A stretch of DNA of 64,000 nucleotides, taken from positions 1-64,000 of the forward strand of contig NZ_FOHS01000001.1 in assembly GCF_900111515.1 (NCBI RefSeq). Direction: 5' to 3'. The translations under genes and the position numbers were made by a program. Shown here piece after piece: positions 34,837 to 43,451 of the stretch (its first letter is position 1; each line of letters opens with the position of its first letter). Origin of the DNA: Hymenobacter actinosclerus. GTDB taxonomy: Bacteria > Bacteroidota > Bacteroidia > Cytophagales > Hymenobacteraceae. The notes under the pieces are model-generated. The model worked only from the letters and a program-made list of their open reading frames with translations. It searched no databases and was not told the origin of the DNA.

Positions 34837-36066
34837 ATGAAAGACCTGCTGGCCAAGTTTGAAAATAAACGCCCCGAAATCGTATTTGAGTGGCAGGATG
34901 CCGAAACCGAAGCCGAGGGCTGGGTTGTAATCAACTCGCTGCGCGGCGGGGCGGCCGGCGGCGGCACCCGCATGCGCCTGGGCCTCGATAAGCGCGAGGT
35001 GGAAAGCCTGGCCAAAACCATGGAAGTGAAGTTCACGGTGTCGGGCCCGGCCATCGGCGGGGCCAAATCGGGCATCAACTTCGACCCCCGCGACCCGCGC
35101 AAGCGCGGCGTGCTGGAGCGCTGGTACAAGGCCGTGTTTCCGCTCCTCAAAAACTACTACGGCACCGGCGGCGACCTGAACGTGGACGAAATCCACGAGG
35201 TCATCCCCATCACCGAAGACTACGGCCTCTGGCACCCTCAGGAAGGCGTGGTAAACGGCTACTACCAGGCCACCGAGCCCCAGAAAATCCAGAAGCTGGG
35301 CCAGTTGCGCCAGGGCGTGGTGAAGGTGCTCGAAGACGTGGCCTACTCGCCCGACCTGCGCCGTAAGTACACCGTGGCCGACCTGATAACCGGCTACGGC
35401 GTGGCCGAGGCCGTGCGCCACTACTACGCGCTGTGGGGCGGCGGCTCGGTGGCGGGCAAGCGGGCCATTATCCAGGGCTGGGGCAACGTGGGGGCCGCGG
35501 CGGCCTACTACCTGGCCAGCCAGGGTGCGCGCATCACCGGCATCATCGACCGGGCCGGCGGGCTGCTGAGCAACGAAGGCTTCGGGCTGGAAGAAATCCG
35601 CCAGCTGATGCTCAACCGCCAGGGCAACGAGCTGACGGCCGACAACCGGCTGTCGTTCGAGGAAATCAACGAGCAGATCTGGCATAGCGGGGCCGAAATA
35701 TTCGTGCCTGCCGCGGCCTCCCGCCTCGTTACCAAGGCCCAGGTAGAAGCCCTGGCCGCTAATGGCCTCGAAGTCATTTCGTGCGGCGCCAATGTGCCCT
35801 TCCAGGACCCCGAAATCTTCTTCGGCCCCACCGGCGAGTTTGCCGATGCCCGCGTGAGTGTCATCCCCGACTTCATTGCCAACTGCGGCATGGCCCGCGT
35901 GTTTGCTTACCTGATGGAGTCGGACGCCGAAATCACCGACCAGGCCATTTTCGAGGATACTTCGCGCATCATCCGGGCGGCGCTGGAGCGCACCCGCGCC
36001 CAGAGCGAGGAGCGCACCGGCCTGGCCCAGAAGTCGTTCGAAATGGCCCTGCGCCAGCTGGTGTAG
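34837..36066 (+). CDS. Glu/Leu/Phe/Val dehydrogenase family protein, second paralog
   Basis: A 409-residue NAD(P)-dependent dehydrogenase of the Glu/Leu/Phe/Val family, clearly different from the paralogs at 9425 and 52399. N-terminal domain motifs are LRGGAAGGGTRMRLGLDKRE and VSGPAIGGAKSGINFDP (Lys of the GGAKSG motif in the active site). A family-specific region GLWHPQEGVVNGYYQ follows. The Rossmann domain has IQGWGNVGAAAAYYLAS and IIDRAGGLL. The C-terminal substrate part has VIPDFIANCGMARVFAYLME. Its amino-acid substrate cannot be predicted with confidence. A TTG and an ATG are adjacent at 34834-34839; the ATG is used. It is divergent from an ArsR-type regulator that may control it. Confidence 0.88.
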   Translation: MKDLLAKFENKRPEIVFEWQDAETEAEGWVVINSLRGGAAGGGTRMRLGLDKREVESLAKTMEVKFTVSGPAIGGAKSGINFDPRDPRKRGVLERWYKAVFPLLKNYYGTGGDLNVDEIHEVIPITEDYGLWHPQEGVVNGYYQATEPQKIQKLGQLRQGVVKVLEDVAYSPDLRRKYTVADLITGYGVAEAVRHYYALWGGGSVAGKRAIIQGWGNVGAAAAYYLASQGARITGIIDRAGGLLSNEGFGLEEIRQLMLNRQGNELTADNRLSFEEINEQIWHSGAEIFVPAAASRLVTKAQVEALAANGLEVISCGANVPFQDPEIFFGPTGEFADARVSVIPDFIANCGMARVFAYLMESDAEITDQAIFEDTSRIIRAALERTRAQSEERTGLAQKSFEMALRQLV

Positions 36067-36228
36067 CCCCACGGCCCGGTTGCGCGGCCCGGTAGTTGCG
36101 GCCGGCCGGCGCATAACGCGAAGCGGGACTTTGCGTTAGATAATGCTTACAAGCCGTCTGCTTGCTGCCCGCCGGGGCAGTTGGTGGCCGGCTTGTTTGT
36201 TGCCCCTTTTTCTCTTTTACCCGCGCAT

Positions 36229-37395
36229 ATGGCTCTTTCCGAAATCCTGCACTACCACTTTTTCGGCATCGAAGTGCAGGAATACCTGACGGCCGCCGCC
36301 ATTCTGCTGGCCGGCTTCGTGTTCAAAAACCTGGTGTCGCGCCTGCTGACGAAGGTGATGTTCCGGTTTTTTAAGCGGGTGGGCGAGGGCGTAACCGAGG
36401 AGCAGTTTCACGAGCTGCTCATCAAGCCCATCAGCCTCGTCATCTTCTTCATCACCATCTTCATCGCCTACAGCGTGCTGGATATTCCGGTGCGCACCTC
36501 CGAGCTGGGCCACAACACGCCCTGGTTTGCGGTGCTGGCCTTCCGGGTGTACCAGATTGCCCTTATAGCGGGCGTCACCTGGATTTTCCTGCGCATGATT
36601 GACCTGGCGGTGCTCGTGTTCATGAAGCGGGCCCTGCGCGACCCCTCGCGGCTCACCAACCAGCTCGTGCCCTTCGCCCGCGACCTGATCAAGCTGTTTG
36701 TGGGCATCATTGCCTTTCTGGTGGTGCTGGGCCGGGTGTTTAGTATTGATGTGACGGCCCTGGTGGGCGGCCTGGGCATTGGCGGCCTGGCTGTGGCTTT
36801 TGCCGCCAAGGAAAGCCTCGAAAACCTGCTGGCCTCGTTCACCATCTTCCTCGACCGGCCTTTCGAAGTGGGCGATTTGGTGAGCGTGGGCGATTTGACG
36901 GGCTCGGTGGAAAAAATCGGCTTCCGCAGCACCCGGCTGCGCACCGTAGAGAAAAGCTACGTGACGGTGCCCAACAAGTCGATGATTGACAAGCCGCTCG
37001 ACAACCTTTCGCGCCGCACTTCCCGCCGGGTGTTCTTCATGATGTCGCTCACCCAGCTGACCTCCAGCGCCCAGCTGCACCGCATCATCGAGCTGGTGCG
37101 CCAGGCCATCCTCTCGCACTCCCTCATCGACCCCGATGTGCAGGTGAAATTCACCTCCCTTACCTCCAACTCGAAGGATGTGCGGGTGCAGTACTACGTG
37201 AAAACCGACAGCTACGACGAGTACCTCGATGTCATGGAGGAAATCAATTTCCGCATCGTGTCGGCCGTAGAGGAGGTTGGCGCCCACTTCGTGGATACCA
37301 CCATGACCCGCCTGGCGGCTGGCGGCTCCGAGGGTAGCACCAACCTGCCCAAGAGCCTCCAGCAGCAGGGCGGCCAGTCCATTGCTTCCTCCTGA
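36229..37395 (+). CDS. MscS-family mechanosensitive ion channel
   Basis: Inner-membrane small-conductance mechanosensitive channel protein of 388 residues, expected to form a heptamer and release osmolytes on hypo-osmotic shock. About four hydrophobic helices occupy residues 15-175. The pore helix is the glycine/alanine-rich ALVGGLGIGGLAVAFAAKES at about 174-193, followed by the beta domain start FLDRPFEVGDLVSVGDLTGS. The C-terminal cytoplasmic vestibule continues to ~370 and the tail is low-complexity. The ATG at 36229 (MALSEIL) begins the family-like part; a TTG at 36181 in the same frame is less likely. Probably monocistronic with a terminator at 37431. Confidence 0.93.
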   Translation: MALSEILHYHFFGIEVQEYLTAAAILLAGFVFKNLVSRLLTKVMFRFFKRVGEGVTEEQFHELLIKPISLVIFFITIFIAYSVLDIPVRTSELGHNTPWFAVLAFRVYQIALIAGVTWIFLRMIDLAVLVFMKRALRDPSRLTNQLVPFARDLIKLFVGIIAFLVVLGRVFSIDVTALVGGLGIGGLAVAFAAKESLENLLASFTIFLDRPFEVGDLVSVGDLTGSVEKIGFRSTRLRTVEKSYVTVPNKSMIDKPLDNLSRRTSRRVFFMMSLTQLTSSAQLHRIIELVRQAILSHSLIDPDVQVKFTSLTSNSKDVRVQYYVKTDSYDEYLDVMEEINFRIVSAVEEVGAHFVDTTMTRLAAGGSEGSTNLPKSLQQQGGQSIASS

Positions 37396-37430
37396 GCCGT
37401 TGGTTCAAAAGAACCCAACTCAATAAAAGA

Positions 37431-37462
37431 AGGGCGCCGCACTCAACCGAGTGCGGCGCCCT
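37431..37462 (+). terminator. Terminator of the MscS gene
   Basis: AGGGCGCCGCACTC pairs with GAGTGCGGCGCCCT, followed by TTGCGTTTTTT. Confidence 0.85.
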
Positions 37463-37472
37463 TTGCGTTTTT

Positions 37473-37684
37473 TCAGCTAACAGCTAACAGCTAACAGCTA
37501 ACAGCTAACAGCTAACAGCTAACAGCTAACAGAACTGACAAGCTAAATTGGTAGGCAGAACGTCATTCAGAGCGCAGCGAAGAATCTCGCCTGAATTCGT
37601 CCAACGTCTGTTCGAGCGAGATTCTTCGCTCCGCTCTGAATGACGTTCTGCCTACCAACTTAATCTGTCAGTTCAGCTAACAGC
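37473..37684. repeat. CAGCTAA heptamer array with nested palindrome
   Basis: From 37473 the unit CAGCTAA is repeated about eight times in tandem. It is followed by an outer inverted repeat (AACTGACAAGCTAAATTGGT against ACCAACTTAATCTGTCAGTT). Inside this lies a second palindrome (GGCAGAACGTCATTCAGAGC against GCTCTGAATGACGTTCTGCC) with arms of more than 40 bases around 37553-37657. The right end repeats CAGCTAACAGC and touches the stop codon of the TerB-like gene. Confidence 0.88.
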
Positions 37685-38584
37685 CTAGCGTCCGCCACCG
37701 AGCAGACCGCCGAGCAGGCTGCCCATGCCGCCGCTCATCAGGCCGCCCAGGCCACCGCCGCCGCTGCTGCGGGGCTGCGAGTTGGGCTGGCCACCGAGGC
37801 CACCCAGCACCGACATCAGGGAGCCCAGCCCACCGCTGCCGGTGTGGGTGCCCTGCTGCGGATAGTTGCCGTACTGCTCCTGCTGCTGGTTGCCGCCGCC
37901 CATTACGCCGCTTAGCAGGCCGCCACCGAGCAGGCCGCCGAGCAGGCCGCCCATGCCGCTCTGGGCCGCACCGCCGAGCAGGCCGCCCATGCTGCCACCC
38001 AGCATGCCGCCGCCGCCACCGCTGCTCTGGCCCCGGCCGCCCATTACTTTCGAAATCACCATCGGGGCCACAATGCCGAGCAGGCCGGCCATCAGGGCGT
38101 TTTTAGGAATGCCGGCGCTTTCAAGCTTGTCGCCGATGCCACCCAAAAAGCTCTGCTTGGCCGGGTCGCTGGCGTCGTGGGGCACGTTGGCGGCCTGGTC
38201 GACCACCTGCTCCAGGGCCTGCTGCTGCTGCTGGTTGATGCCCAGGTACTGCGAAATCTTGTTTACCATTTCCTCCTCGGTGTTCGAGTAGGCGCCATCG
38301 GCGCGGGCGAAGCTGATGAGGTCGGTGACGAGCGAGAAGCGCAGGTCGCTGCTGCGCAAGGCGTCGAGGTTGTTCTTTACGGTCTGGTTGTTAGCATCTT
38401 TGGCCGCGCCCAGCACCTGCTGGGTGGCCGCGCCGCTGAGGCCGGCCTGGTGGGCGAGCTGCTGCAGAAATTCGATTTCGGGAGCCGAAGCCTCGCGGTC
38501 GGCCGAAGCCAGGCTGGCAATAACACTCAGATAAGCCGCTTTTTCCTGGTCGGAGTAGTTCTGGAGTAGTTGCGAATCGTTCAT
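37685..38584 (-). CDS. TerB-like domain protein with glycine-rich C-terminus
   Basis: A 299-residue protein. Residues ~10-135 form a helical domain resembling TerB/TerB_C co-chaperone-like folds (EKAAYLSVIASLASADREAS, FARADGAYSNTEEEM with acidic metal-binding-like residues). Residues ~165-185 are a hydrophobic segment (AGLLGIVAPMVISKVMGG). The remaining ~115 residues are extremely rich in Gly, Met, Leu and Ser, in repeats such as GGLLGGLLGGG and SGGGGLGGLMSGG. The tail may be disordered or membrane-associated. TerB-domain proteins are tied to tellurite resistance and stress membranes in other bacteria, but no ter cluster is present. The ATG at 38584 fits the domain start. Confidence 0.78.
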   Translation of the reverse strand: MNDSQLLQNYSDQEKAAYLSVIASLASADREASAPEIEFLQQLAHQAGLSGAATQQVLGAAKDANNQTVKNNLDALRSSDLRFSLVTDLISFARADGAYSNTEEEMVNKISQYLGINQQQQQALEQVVDQAANVPHDASDPAKQSFLGGIGDKLESAGIPKNALMAGLLGIVAPMVISKVMGGRGQSSGGGGGMLGGSMGGLLGGAAQSGMGGLLGGLLGGGLLSGVMGGGNQQQEQYGNYPQQGTHTGSGGLGSLMSVLGGLGGQPNSQPRSSGGGGLGGLMSGGMGSLLGGLLGGGR

Positions 38585-38752
38585 GGTTGAAGTAAAAAGG
38601 GTGGGAGAAACATCTTCAGCTCCCTTAACGCGGCATCGAAGCGGAGGTTGGCCCCGCACCCGAACAAGTGCCCTGAAACTGCGCCTGCCGCCGTTACCCG
38701 CCGTGCAGCAGGGGCCGGCCGGGCGCGGGCATGCTTGGCGGGCGGGGCGGGC

Positions 38753-41299
38753 TCAGAACTCGAAAAAGTCGCCCGGCTGGGGTTCGGCGGGCTTCCTGGC
38801 GGGTTTCTTCAGCTCCCACGAGTGCCGGGCCCTGGGCGTGGCCGGCGCTACGGCCTCAGCCGGGGCGGCTGGTCCCGGCCCGCTTGCGGGGCTGCGGCCC
38901 GGGCCCGGGCGGGTCGGCAGGCCAGTTTCGTAGCGCACCGTGAAGTTGCTTTCGGTGCCCCTGATGCCCAGGCGCAGCGTGGGGCCATCGGCCCGGGCGG
39001 CGGCGCGCGGCAGCAGGCCCGGCAGCAGCGGAATGCGCAGGTGGTAGTCGAGCTGCTGGTCGAAGGTGTGGGTGCCGGTAACGCGCAGCAGGGCCGCGGC
39101 CCGCACGTTGGAGCGGATTTCCATCTCCGGAATGTACACCGTGCGGCTCTGGATGTAGAAGTCGTTGTGCAGCTCGGCGAAGCGCAAATGGCGCAGCGTA
39201 GCCCGGTCGGCCACCAGGCTCAGCTTCTGCAGGGGCTCGAAATTGAGCAGCTCGCCCTGCCGCACGGTGGCCTTCACTTGGGCCTCCAGCCGGTCGGTGA
39301 GCGGGCGCAGCTGCCCATCGAAGTACGTGTCCGACTCGGCCGAAGCCGTGAGCGTGCCCCGCAGGTGGCGGCTGGTGAGAAAGTGCTGGCCAAAATCCTC
39401 GAACACGTAAAACAGGCTGTCGAGCCGTACCTGCTGGCAGCTGGCCACGGTGCGGGCTTTCAGCAGCTGGGGCTGGCGGGCGTCCACGGTGCCGCGCACG
39501 CTCAGCTGGCCCCCGGCCGCCGCCAGCCGCAGCCCCGGCGAGCTGAACACCTGGTTCTGGAGCCGCAGCGTGCCGCGCAGCTGCCGGCCCCGCAGCCGCC
39601 GGTAGCGCACCTGCCGGGCCTGCAGGCCCACATCGAGCACCAGCCGCGCCGGTACGTGCAGGCCGCCGGCCGGGGCCGCTGGGCCGCCCCCGCGTTTGCT
39701 GCCCGCCGGCTGGTAGGCGTACAGCAACTGGTTGAAATCGAGCAGCTGCGAAGCCACCGTAGCCTCGATGCGCAGCGGCTGGCCCGGCCCCAGCGCCCAG
39801 CCGGTGGCGTTGCGCACGGTGCCCCGGCCCCGGAAGTCGGAGTTGCCGAGGCGGCCCTGCAGGCGGCTCACGGCCACGTCGGCCCCGCGCAGTTCCAGTT
39901 GCCCGGTCAGGCCGCTGAAGGGCTGGCGGAAGTCGCGCAGCTGCAGCGTAACACCGCGCAGCGCCAGCTCGCCGCGCGCCTGCCGGGCCGTGGGCCGCTG
40001 CCGGAGCACAGTCAGCGGCCCGTTCAGCAACAGGTGCAGCCTGGCCGCCCCGGCTCCCGAGCGCACGGCCGCCACCGGAAAGAACTTCAGCGCCCGGGCC
40101 ACGTCCAGCTCGGCCTGCAACTCCAGCTGCAGCGTGGGCTGCACCAGGTTTTCGAGCCGCAGACTGCCGCCGAACGGCCGGCCCGCCAGCTGCCCGCGCA
40201 CCTGCTCCAGCGTGAGCACCGCCGTGGCAGCCGACTGGCCCGTGCCATTGCTGAACCGGCCCGTCAGGCTCACGCCGTCCACCTGCTGGCGGTATTCGGG
40301 GTGGAAGAAAGCGGCCTGCCGGCAACCGAAACGCACATCGACGGCCGGGTAGTGCTGCTCCGACCACTCGCCGCGCACGGTGCCTTCAAAATACACCTGC
40401 CCCCGGCTGCGGTAGCCGGCCAGCCGCCGCGTCAGGCGGGGTGGCAGCAGCGCCAGCACGGCCTGCACATCGGCCTGGCGGGCGGCGGCCTGCAGATTGA
40501 GCCGGGGGGCCTGGGCATAATCGATAGTGCCCGAAACGGAGTAGGTGGCCGGCCCCACGCCAATAGTCGAAGGCTGGATGCTGACCCGCTGTCCGGCCCG
40601 GTCGACGTCGAGCAGTACGTTCAGCTTCACGTCTTTCGCCCGGAAGTAGTCGTCGGAGCCCAGCCGTACCGTTTCGATGCGGGCCGGGCCGGTGGTGGTT
40701 ACTTCTACCTGCGGGCCATTCAGGCGCACGGTGGCCCGTAAATCGGGCGTTTGCAGGGCGAAGAACTGCTGGCGGGCCGCATCGGTGTAGGTGGCCCGCA
40801 CGCGCTCCAGCCGGATGCCGCGCAGCTCCAGCGCGAAAGGCTGCTCATCGGCGGCGGTGGTATCGGGCCGGAGCACGAGGTAGTTGGGCTGGCCGGTGGC
40901 GTCGCGGCGCAGGTGCAGCTGGCCATCGGCCAGCGTAAGACGGCGGATGCGGTAGTGGCCGCGCAGCAGGTCGGTGGCGTCGAAGGCGCAGTAGAGGCGG
41001 CGGGCCCGCAGCAGCCGGGTGGTATCGGCGGGCAACGAGCCCTGCATCACCACGTCGTGCAGCGTGATGGAAAGGCGCGGAAACTGGTCGAGCACCGACA
41101 CATCGAGGCGGCTGGCGCGCACGGGCACGGCCAGGTGCTGGTTGAGGGCCACCACGAAGCGGCCAATCAGCCAGTCCTGGCCCAGCCACAGCCCTAAACT
41201 GGCCGCGCCGAGTAGGCCCAGCAGCGTCAGCCCTATTATTTTCAGTATTCTACCCACCAGCACGCCTTCGTTTTTAGCACCGAAATTTCTGACTGGCAA
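38753..41299 (-). CDS. AsmA-like family protein
   Basis: A large envelope protein of up to 848 residues. An N-terminal membrane anchor (ILKIIGLTLLGLLGAASLGL, about 18-37) is followed by the AsmA-type start (RFVVALNQHLAVPVRASRLD...FPRLSITLHDV). A long periplasmic beta-rich body follows, and a basic/proline-rich tail. AsmA-like proteins in Gram-negative bacteria help move phospholipids between inner and outer membrane or assist outer-membrane assembly. The Bacteroidota members are largely unstudied. The true start could be a GTG at 41263 or 41257 just before VGRILK rather than the ATG at 41299. Transcription runs away from the tRNA-Val genes. Confidence 0.85.
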   Translation of the reverse strand: MPVRNFGAKNEGVLVGRILKIIGLTLLGLLGAASLGLWLGQDWLIGRFVVALNQHLAVPVRASRLDVSVLDQFPRLSITLHDVVMQGSLPADTTRLLRARRLYCAFDATDLLRGHYRIRRLTLADGQLHLRRDATGQPNYLVLRPDTTAADEQPFALELRGIRLERVRATYTDAARQQFFALQTPDLRATVRLNGPQVEVTTTGPARIETVRLGSDDYFRAKDVKLNVLLDVDRAGQRVSIQPSTIGVGPATYSVSGTIDYAQAPRLNLQAAARQADVQAVLALLPPRLTRRLAGYRSRGQVYFEGTVRGEWSEQHYPAVDVRFGCRQAAFFHPEYRQQVDGVSLTGRFSNGTGQSAATAVLTLEQVRGQLAGRPFGGSLRLENLVQPTLQLELQAELDVARALKFFPVAAVRSGAGAARLHLLLNGPLTVLRQRPTARQARGELALRGVTLQLRDFRQPFSGLTGQLELRGADVAVSRLQGRLGNSDFRGRGTVRNATGWALGPGQPLRIEATVASQLLDFNQLLYAYQPAGSKRGGGPAAPAGGLHVPARLVLDVGLQARQVRYRRLRGRQLRGTLRLQNQVFSSPGLRLAAAGGQLSVRGTVDARQPQLLKARTVASCQQVRLDSLFYVFEDFGQHFLTSRHLRGTLTASAESDTYFDGQLRPLTDRLEAQVKATVRQGELLNFEPLQKLSLVADRATLRHLRFAELHNDFYIQSRTVYIPEMEIRSNVRAAALLRVTGTHTFDQQLDYHLRIPLLPGLLPRAAARADGPTLRLGIRGTESNFTVRYETGLPTRPGPGRSPASGPGPAAPAEAVAPATPRARHSWELKKPARKPAEPQPGDFFEF

Positions 41300-41420
41300 G
41301 CCTTTCCCTGTTGGGAGGCCTGCGTCCGAAAAATTTCTTCACCCAAAGATGGGGGAAAGTGTTGCGTTTTCAGAAACGAGCCCCCATCTTTGCCATCCCA
41401 AACGACGGGAAACGCCCATC

Positions 41421-41498
41421 GGGAGATTAGCTCAGCTGGTTCAGAGCATCTGCCTTACAAGCAGAGGGTCACTGGTTCGAACCCAGTATCTCCCACCA
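41421..41498 (+). tRNA. tRNA-Val (TAC), copy 1, CCA encoded
   Basis: Acceptor GGGAGAT/ATCTCCC, D arm GCTC...GAGC, anticodon stem TCTGC/GCAGA around CTTACAA (anticodon TAC), T arm ACTGGTTCGAACCCAGT. The 3' end reads ACCA, so CCA is present in the DNA for this copy. Confidence 0.95.
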
Positions 41499-41521
41499 TT
41501 TTTGCAGTACGCGTACCCCCC

Positions 41522-41596
41522 GGGAGATTAGCTCAGCTGGTTCAGAGCATCTGCCTTACAAGCAGAGGGTCACTGGTTCGAACCCAGTATCTCCCA
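41522..41596 (+). tRNA. tRNA-Val (TAC), copy 2, CCA not encoded
   Basis: Identical to copy 1 across the whole body (41522-41596), 23 bases downstream, but the 3' end reads ACACA, so CCA must be added after transcription. The two are presumably co-transcribed. Confidence 0.95.
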
Positions 41597-41602
41597 CACA
41601 CG

Positions 41603-41634
41603 AAAAGGACTGCCGCTTGCGGCGGTCCTTTTTT
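41603..41634 (+). terminator. Terminator of the tRNA-Val pair
   Basis: AAAAGGACTGCCG pairs with CGGCGGTCCTTTT (one G:T), followed by a T run. Confidence 0.8.
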
Positions 41635-41668
41635 GTTTTGGCCCGGCTTTCCGGTTTCTTCGCGCTGC

Positions 41669-43354
41669 ATGTTTCGCTTAAAAGCTACATCTGCCCCACC
41701 TTCGCTGCCCCTGGCCGAAAAGCCGGAACGGGGCCGCCGGCTGGCCGAACTGCTGTTTTTCGGGTTGCTGCTGGGGCTGGGGCTACTATTGGTGGGCGAC
41801 TATGGCGTGTCGTGGGATGAGGCCAACAACCACCTCAACGGCCTCGTCAACCTGAAATACCTGGTTAGCCTGCTGCCCGTGGGCGAGGGGTTGCGCCAGC
41901 ACCCCACCTTCGCCACCACGCCCGACATCCGCGACTTTCCCGACGCCCACCACGGGCCGCTGTTTGAAATGGCGGCTGTCGTCGTCAATTACCTGTTCAC
42001 CGACCACGACTCGCGCTCCTACTTTTTGGTGCGCCATTCGATGGTGTTCGGGGTGTTTGTGCTGGGCGTGTGGGCAGTGTACCAGCTGGGCCGGCGCTGG
42101 CTGGGCAGCTGGCGCTGGGGGTTATTGGCGGCCAGCCTGCTGGTGGCCTCGCCCCGGTTTTTTGCCGAGGCTTTCTACAACGGCAAGGACATCGTGTTCA
42201 TGGCCTGTTTTGCGCTGGCCATGCATACGCTGCTACGGCTGCTGGCGCGCCCCACGCCAGCAAGGGCCATCACGCACGGGCTGGCCATAGCCCTGGCGGC
42301 CGGTATCCGGGTGCAGGGCCTGCAGCAGCTGCTGTTCACGGCGCTAGCCCTGGCCCTGACGGCCGCCGGCGGGGGCTTCCGGCAGCCGCCCGGCGCCCGG
42401 CCGGCCTATGGGCGGCTGGGCGTGCTGGCAACGCTGACGGCGCTGGCGGGACTGGTGAGTATCTGGCCGTATCTGTGGGTGCACTCTGTGCCGAAACTGC
42501 TCAACGTCAGTGCCCATGCCATGCACTACCCGTGGAAGTTCACCAACCTCTACTTAGGGCAGTTCTACAAAGCCGCTGAGGTTCCCTGGCACTACGTACC
42601 GGTGTGGCTGCTGGTAACAACGCCGGTGGCTTACCTGCTGGCGGCGGCCCTGGGGCTGGGTGCCGCCGGCTGGCGCTGGGCGCAGGCCATGGTCCGGCGG
42701 GCGTGGCCGGCCGGGCCCGGGCCCGCGCTCGATGCGCTGCTGGTGGTTTGGCTGCTGGGGCCAATGATAGTAGTGGTGTTGATGCGTGCTTCCATCTATG
42801 ATGGCTGGCGGCACCTGTACTTCGTGTACCCGGCGCTGCTGCTGCTGGCCGCCAGGGGCGTGCAGCTGGTGTGGCAATGGCGGCAGCGGGGGGTGGGGCG
42901 GCCGCTGGCTTTGGTCGGGCTGGCTGTTTTTGGATTGGCCACGGCCCACACGGCCTGGCGCATGGTGCGCATGCACCCGTTCCAGAACCTGTACTTTAGC
43001 TTTCTGAGTGCTCCGGCGGCCGAGCGGCTGTTCGAGCGCGACTACTGGGGCCTCTCGTACCGGCGGGGGCTGGAGTGGCTGCTGGCCCACCAAAGCCAGG
43101 GGCCGTTACGCATCAATGTTACCTGGCCCAGCTACCACCCGCTCTACAACAACACGCTTATGCTGCCTCCCGCCCAGCGAGGCCGCATCCACTATGTGCC
43201 GCTGGCCGAGGCCGACTACTACATCAGCGCCTACCGCTGGCACCCGCAGCCCTACCCCGATAGCGTAGGCACCGAAATATATACGCTGCGGGTGGAAGGC
43301 ATTAAAACGCTGAGCATCTTCCGGCGGCCCCGCGCGGGAGCCGGCAGCCGTTAG
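41669..43354 (+). CDS. Polytopic glycosyltransferase (GT39/ArnT-like, GT-C fold)
   Basis: Membrane protein of 561 residues with about ten hydrophobic helices. The first helix is followed by the acidic motif GDYGVSWDEANNH, the place where GT-C glycosyltransferases (dolichyl/undecaprenyl-phosphate-sugar dependent) carry their catalytic Asp/Glu. HHGPLFEMAAVVVNYLF and SPRFFAEAFYNGKDIVFMAC further support a PMT/ArnT-like fold. The likely role is transfer of a sugar from a lipid carrier to an envelope acceptor; acceptor and sugar are unknown. The frame extends upstream through both tRNA-Val genes, but the real start is the ATG at 41669 (MFRLKATS). No neighbouring polysaccharide genes are seen. Confidence 0.82.
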   Translation: MFRLKATSAPPSLPLAEKPERGRRLAELLFFGLLLGLGLLLVGDYGVSWDEANNHLNGLVNLKYLVSLLPVGEGLRQHPTFATTPDIRDFPDAHHGPLFEMAAVVVNYLFTDHDSRSYFLVRHSMVFGVFVLGVWAVYQLGRRWLGSWRWGLLAASLLVASPRFFAEAFYNGKDIVFMACFALAMHTLLRLLARPTPARAITHGLAIALAAGIRVQGLQQLLFTALALALTAAGGGFRQPPGARPAYGRLGVLATLTALAGLVSIWPYLWVHSVPKLLNVSAHAMHYPWKFTNLYLGQFYKAAEVPWHYVPVWLLVTTPVAYLLAAALGLGAAGWRWAQAMVRRAWPAGPGPALDALLVVWLLGPMIVVVLMRASIYDGWRHLYFVYPALLLLAARGVQLVWQWRQRGVGRPLALVGLAVFGLATAHTAWRMVRMHPFQNLYFSFLSAPAAERLFERDYWGLSYRRGLEWLLAHQSQGPLRINVTWPSYHPLYNNTLMLPPAQRGRIHYVPLAEADYYISAYRWHPQPYPDSVGTEIYTLRVEGIKTLSIFRRPRAGAGSR

Positions 43355-43451
43355 CCGGCAGTTTTCGTTCAACTGCTCACTACCTGCTTTCTTTGAATTT
43401 CAATCACTCTGCGCTAGAAGCCAACGGCTGCTAGCCAGCTGCTTATCACAC

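Noticed and set aside
37685..38050. Glycine-rich C-terminus of the TerB-like protein as a separate repeat element
   Set aside because: The DNA repetition follows the Gly/Leu/Met codons of one continuous frame, so it is protein low complexity rather than an intergenic repeat.
38648..40741. 697-codon plus-strand frame opposite the AsmA-like gene
   Set aside because: Same shadow pattern; the minus strand has a membrane anchor and AsmA-like body.
41390..41668. N-terminal extension of the glycosyltransferase through both tRNA-Val genes
   Set aside because: The extension translates tRNA sequence; the ATG at 41669 directly precedes the first membrane helix.
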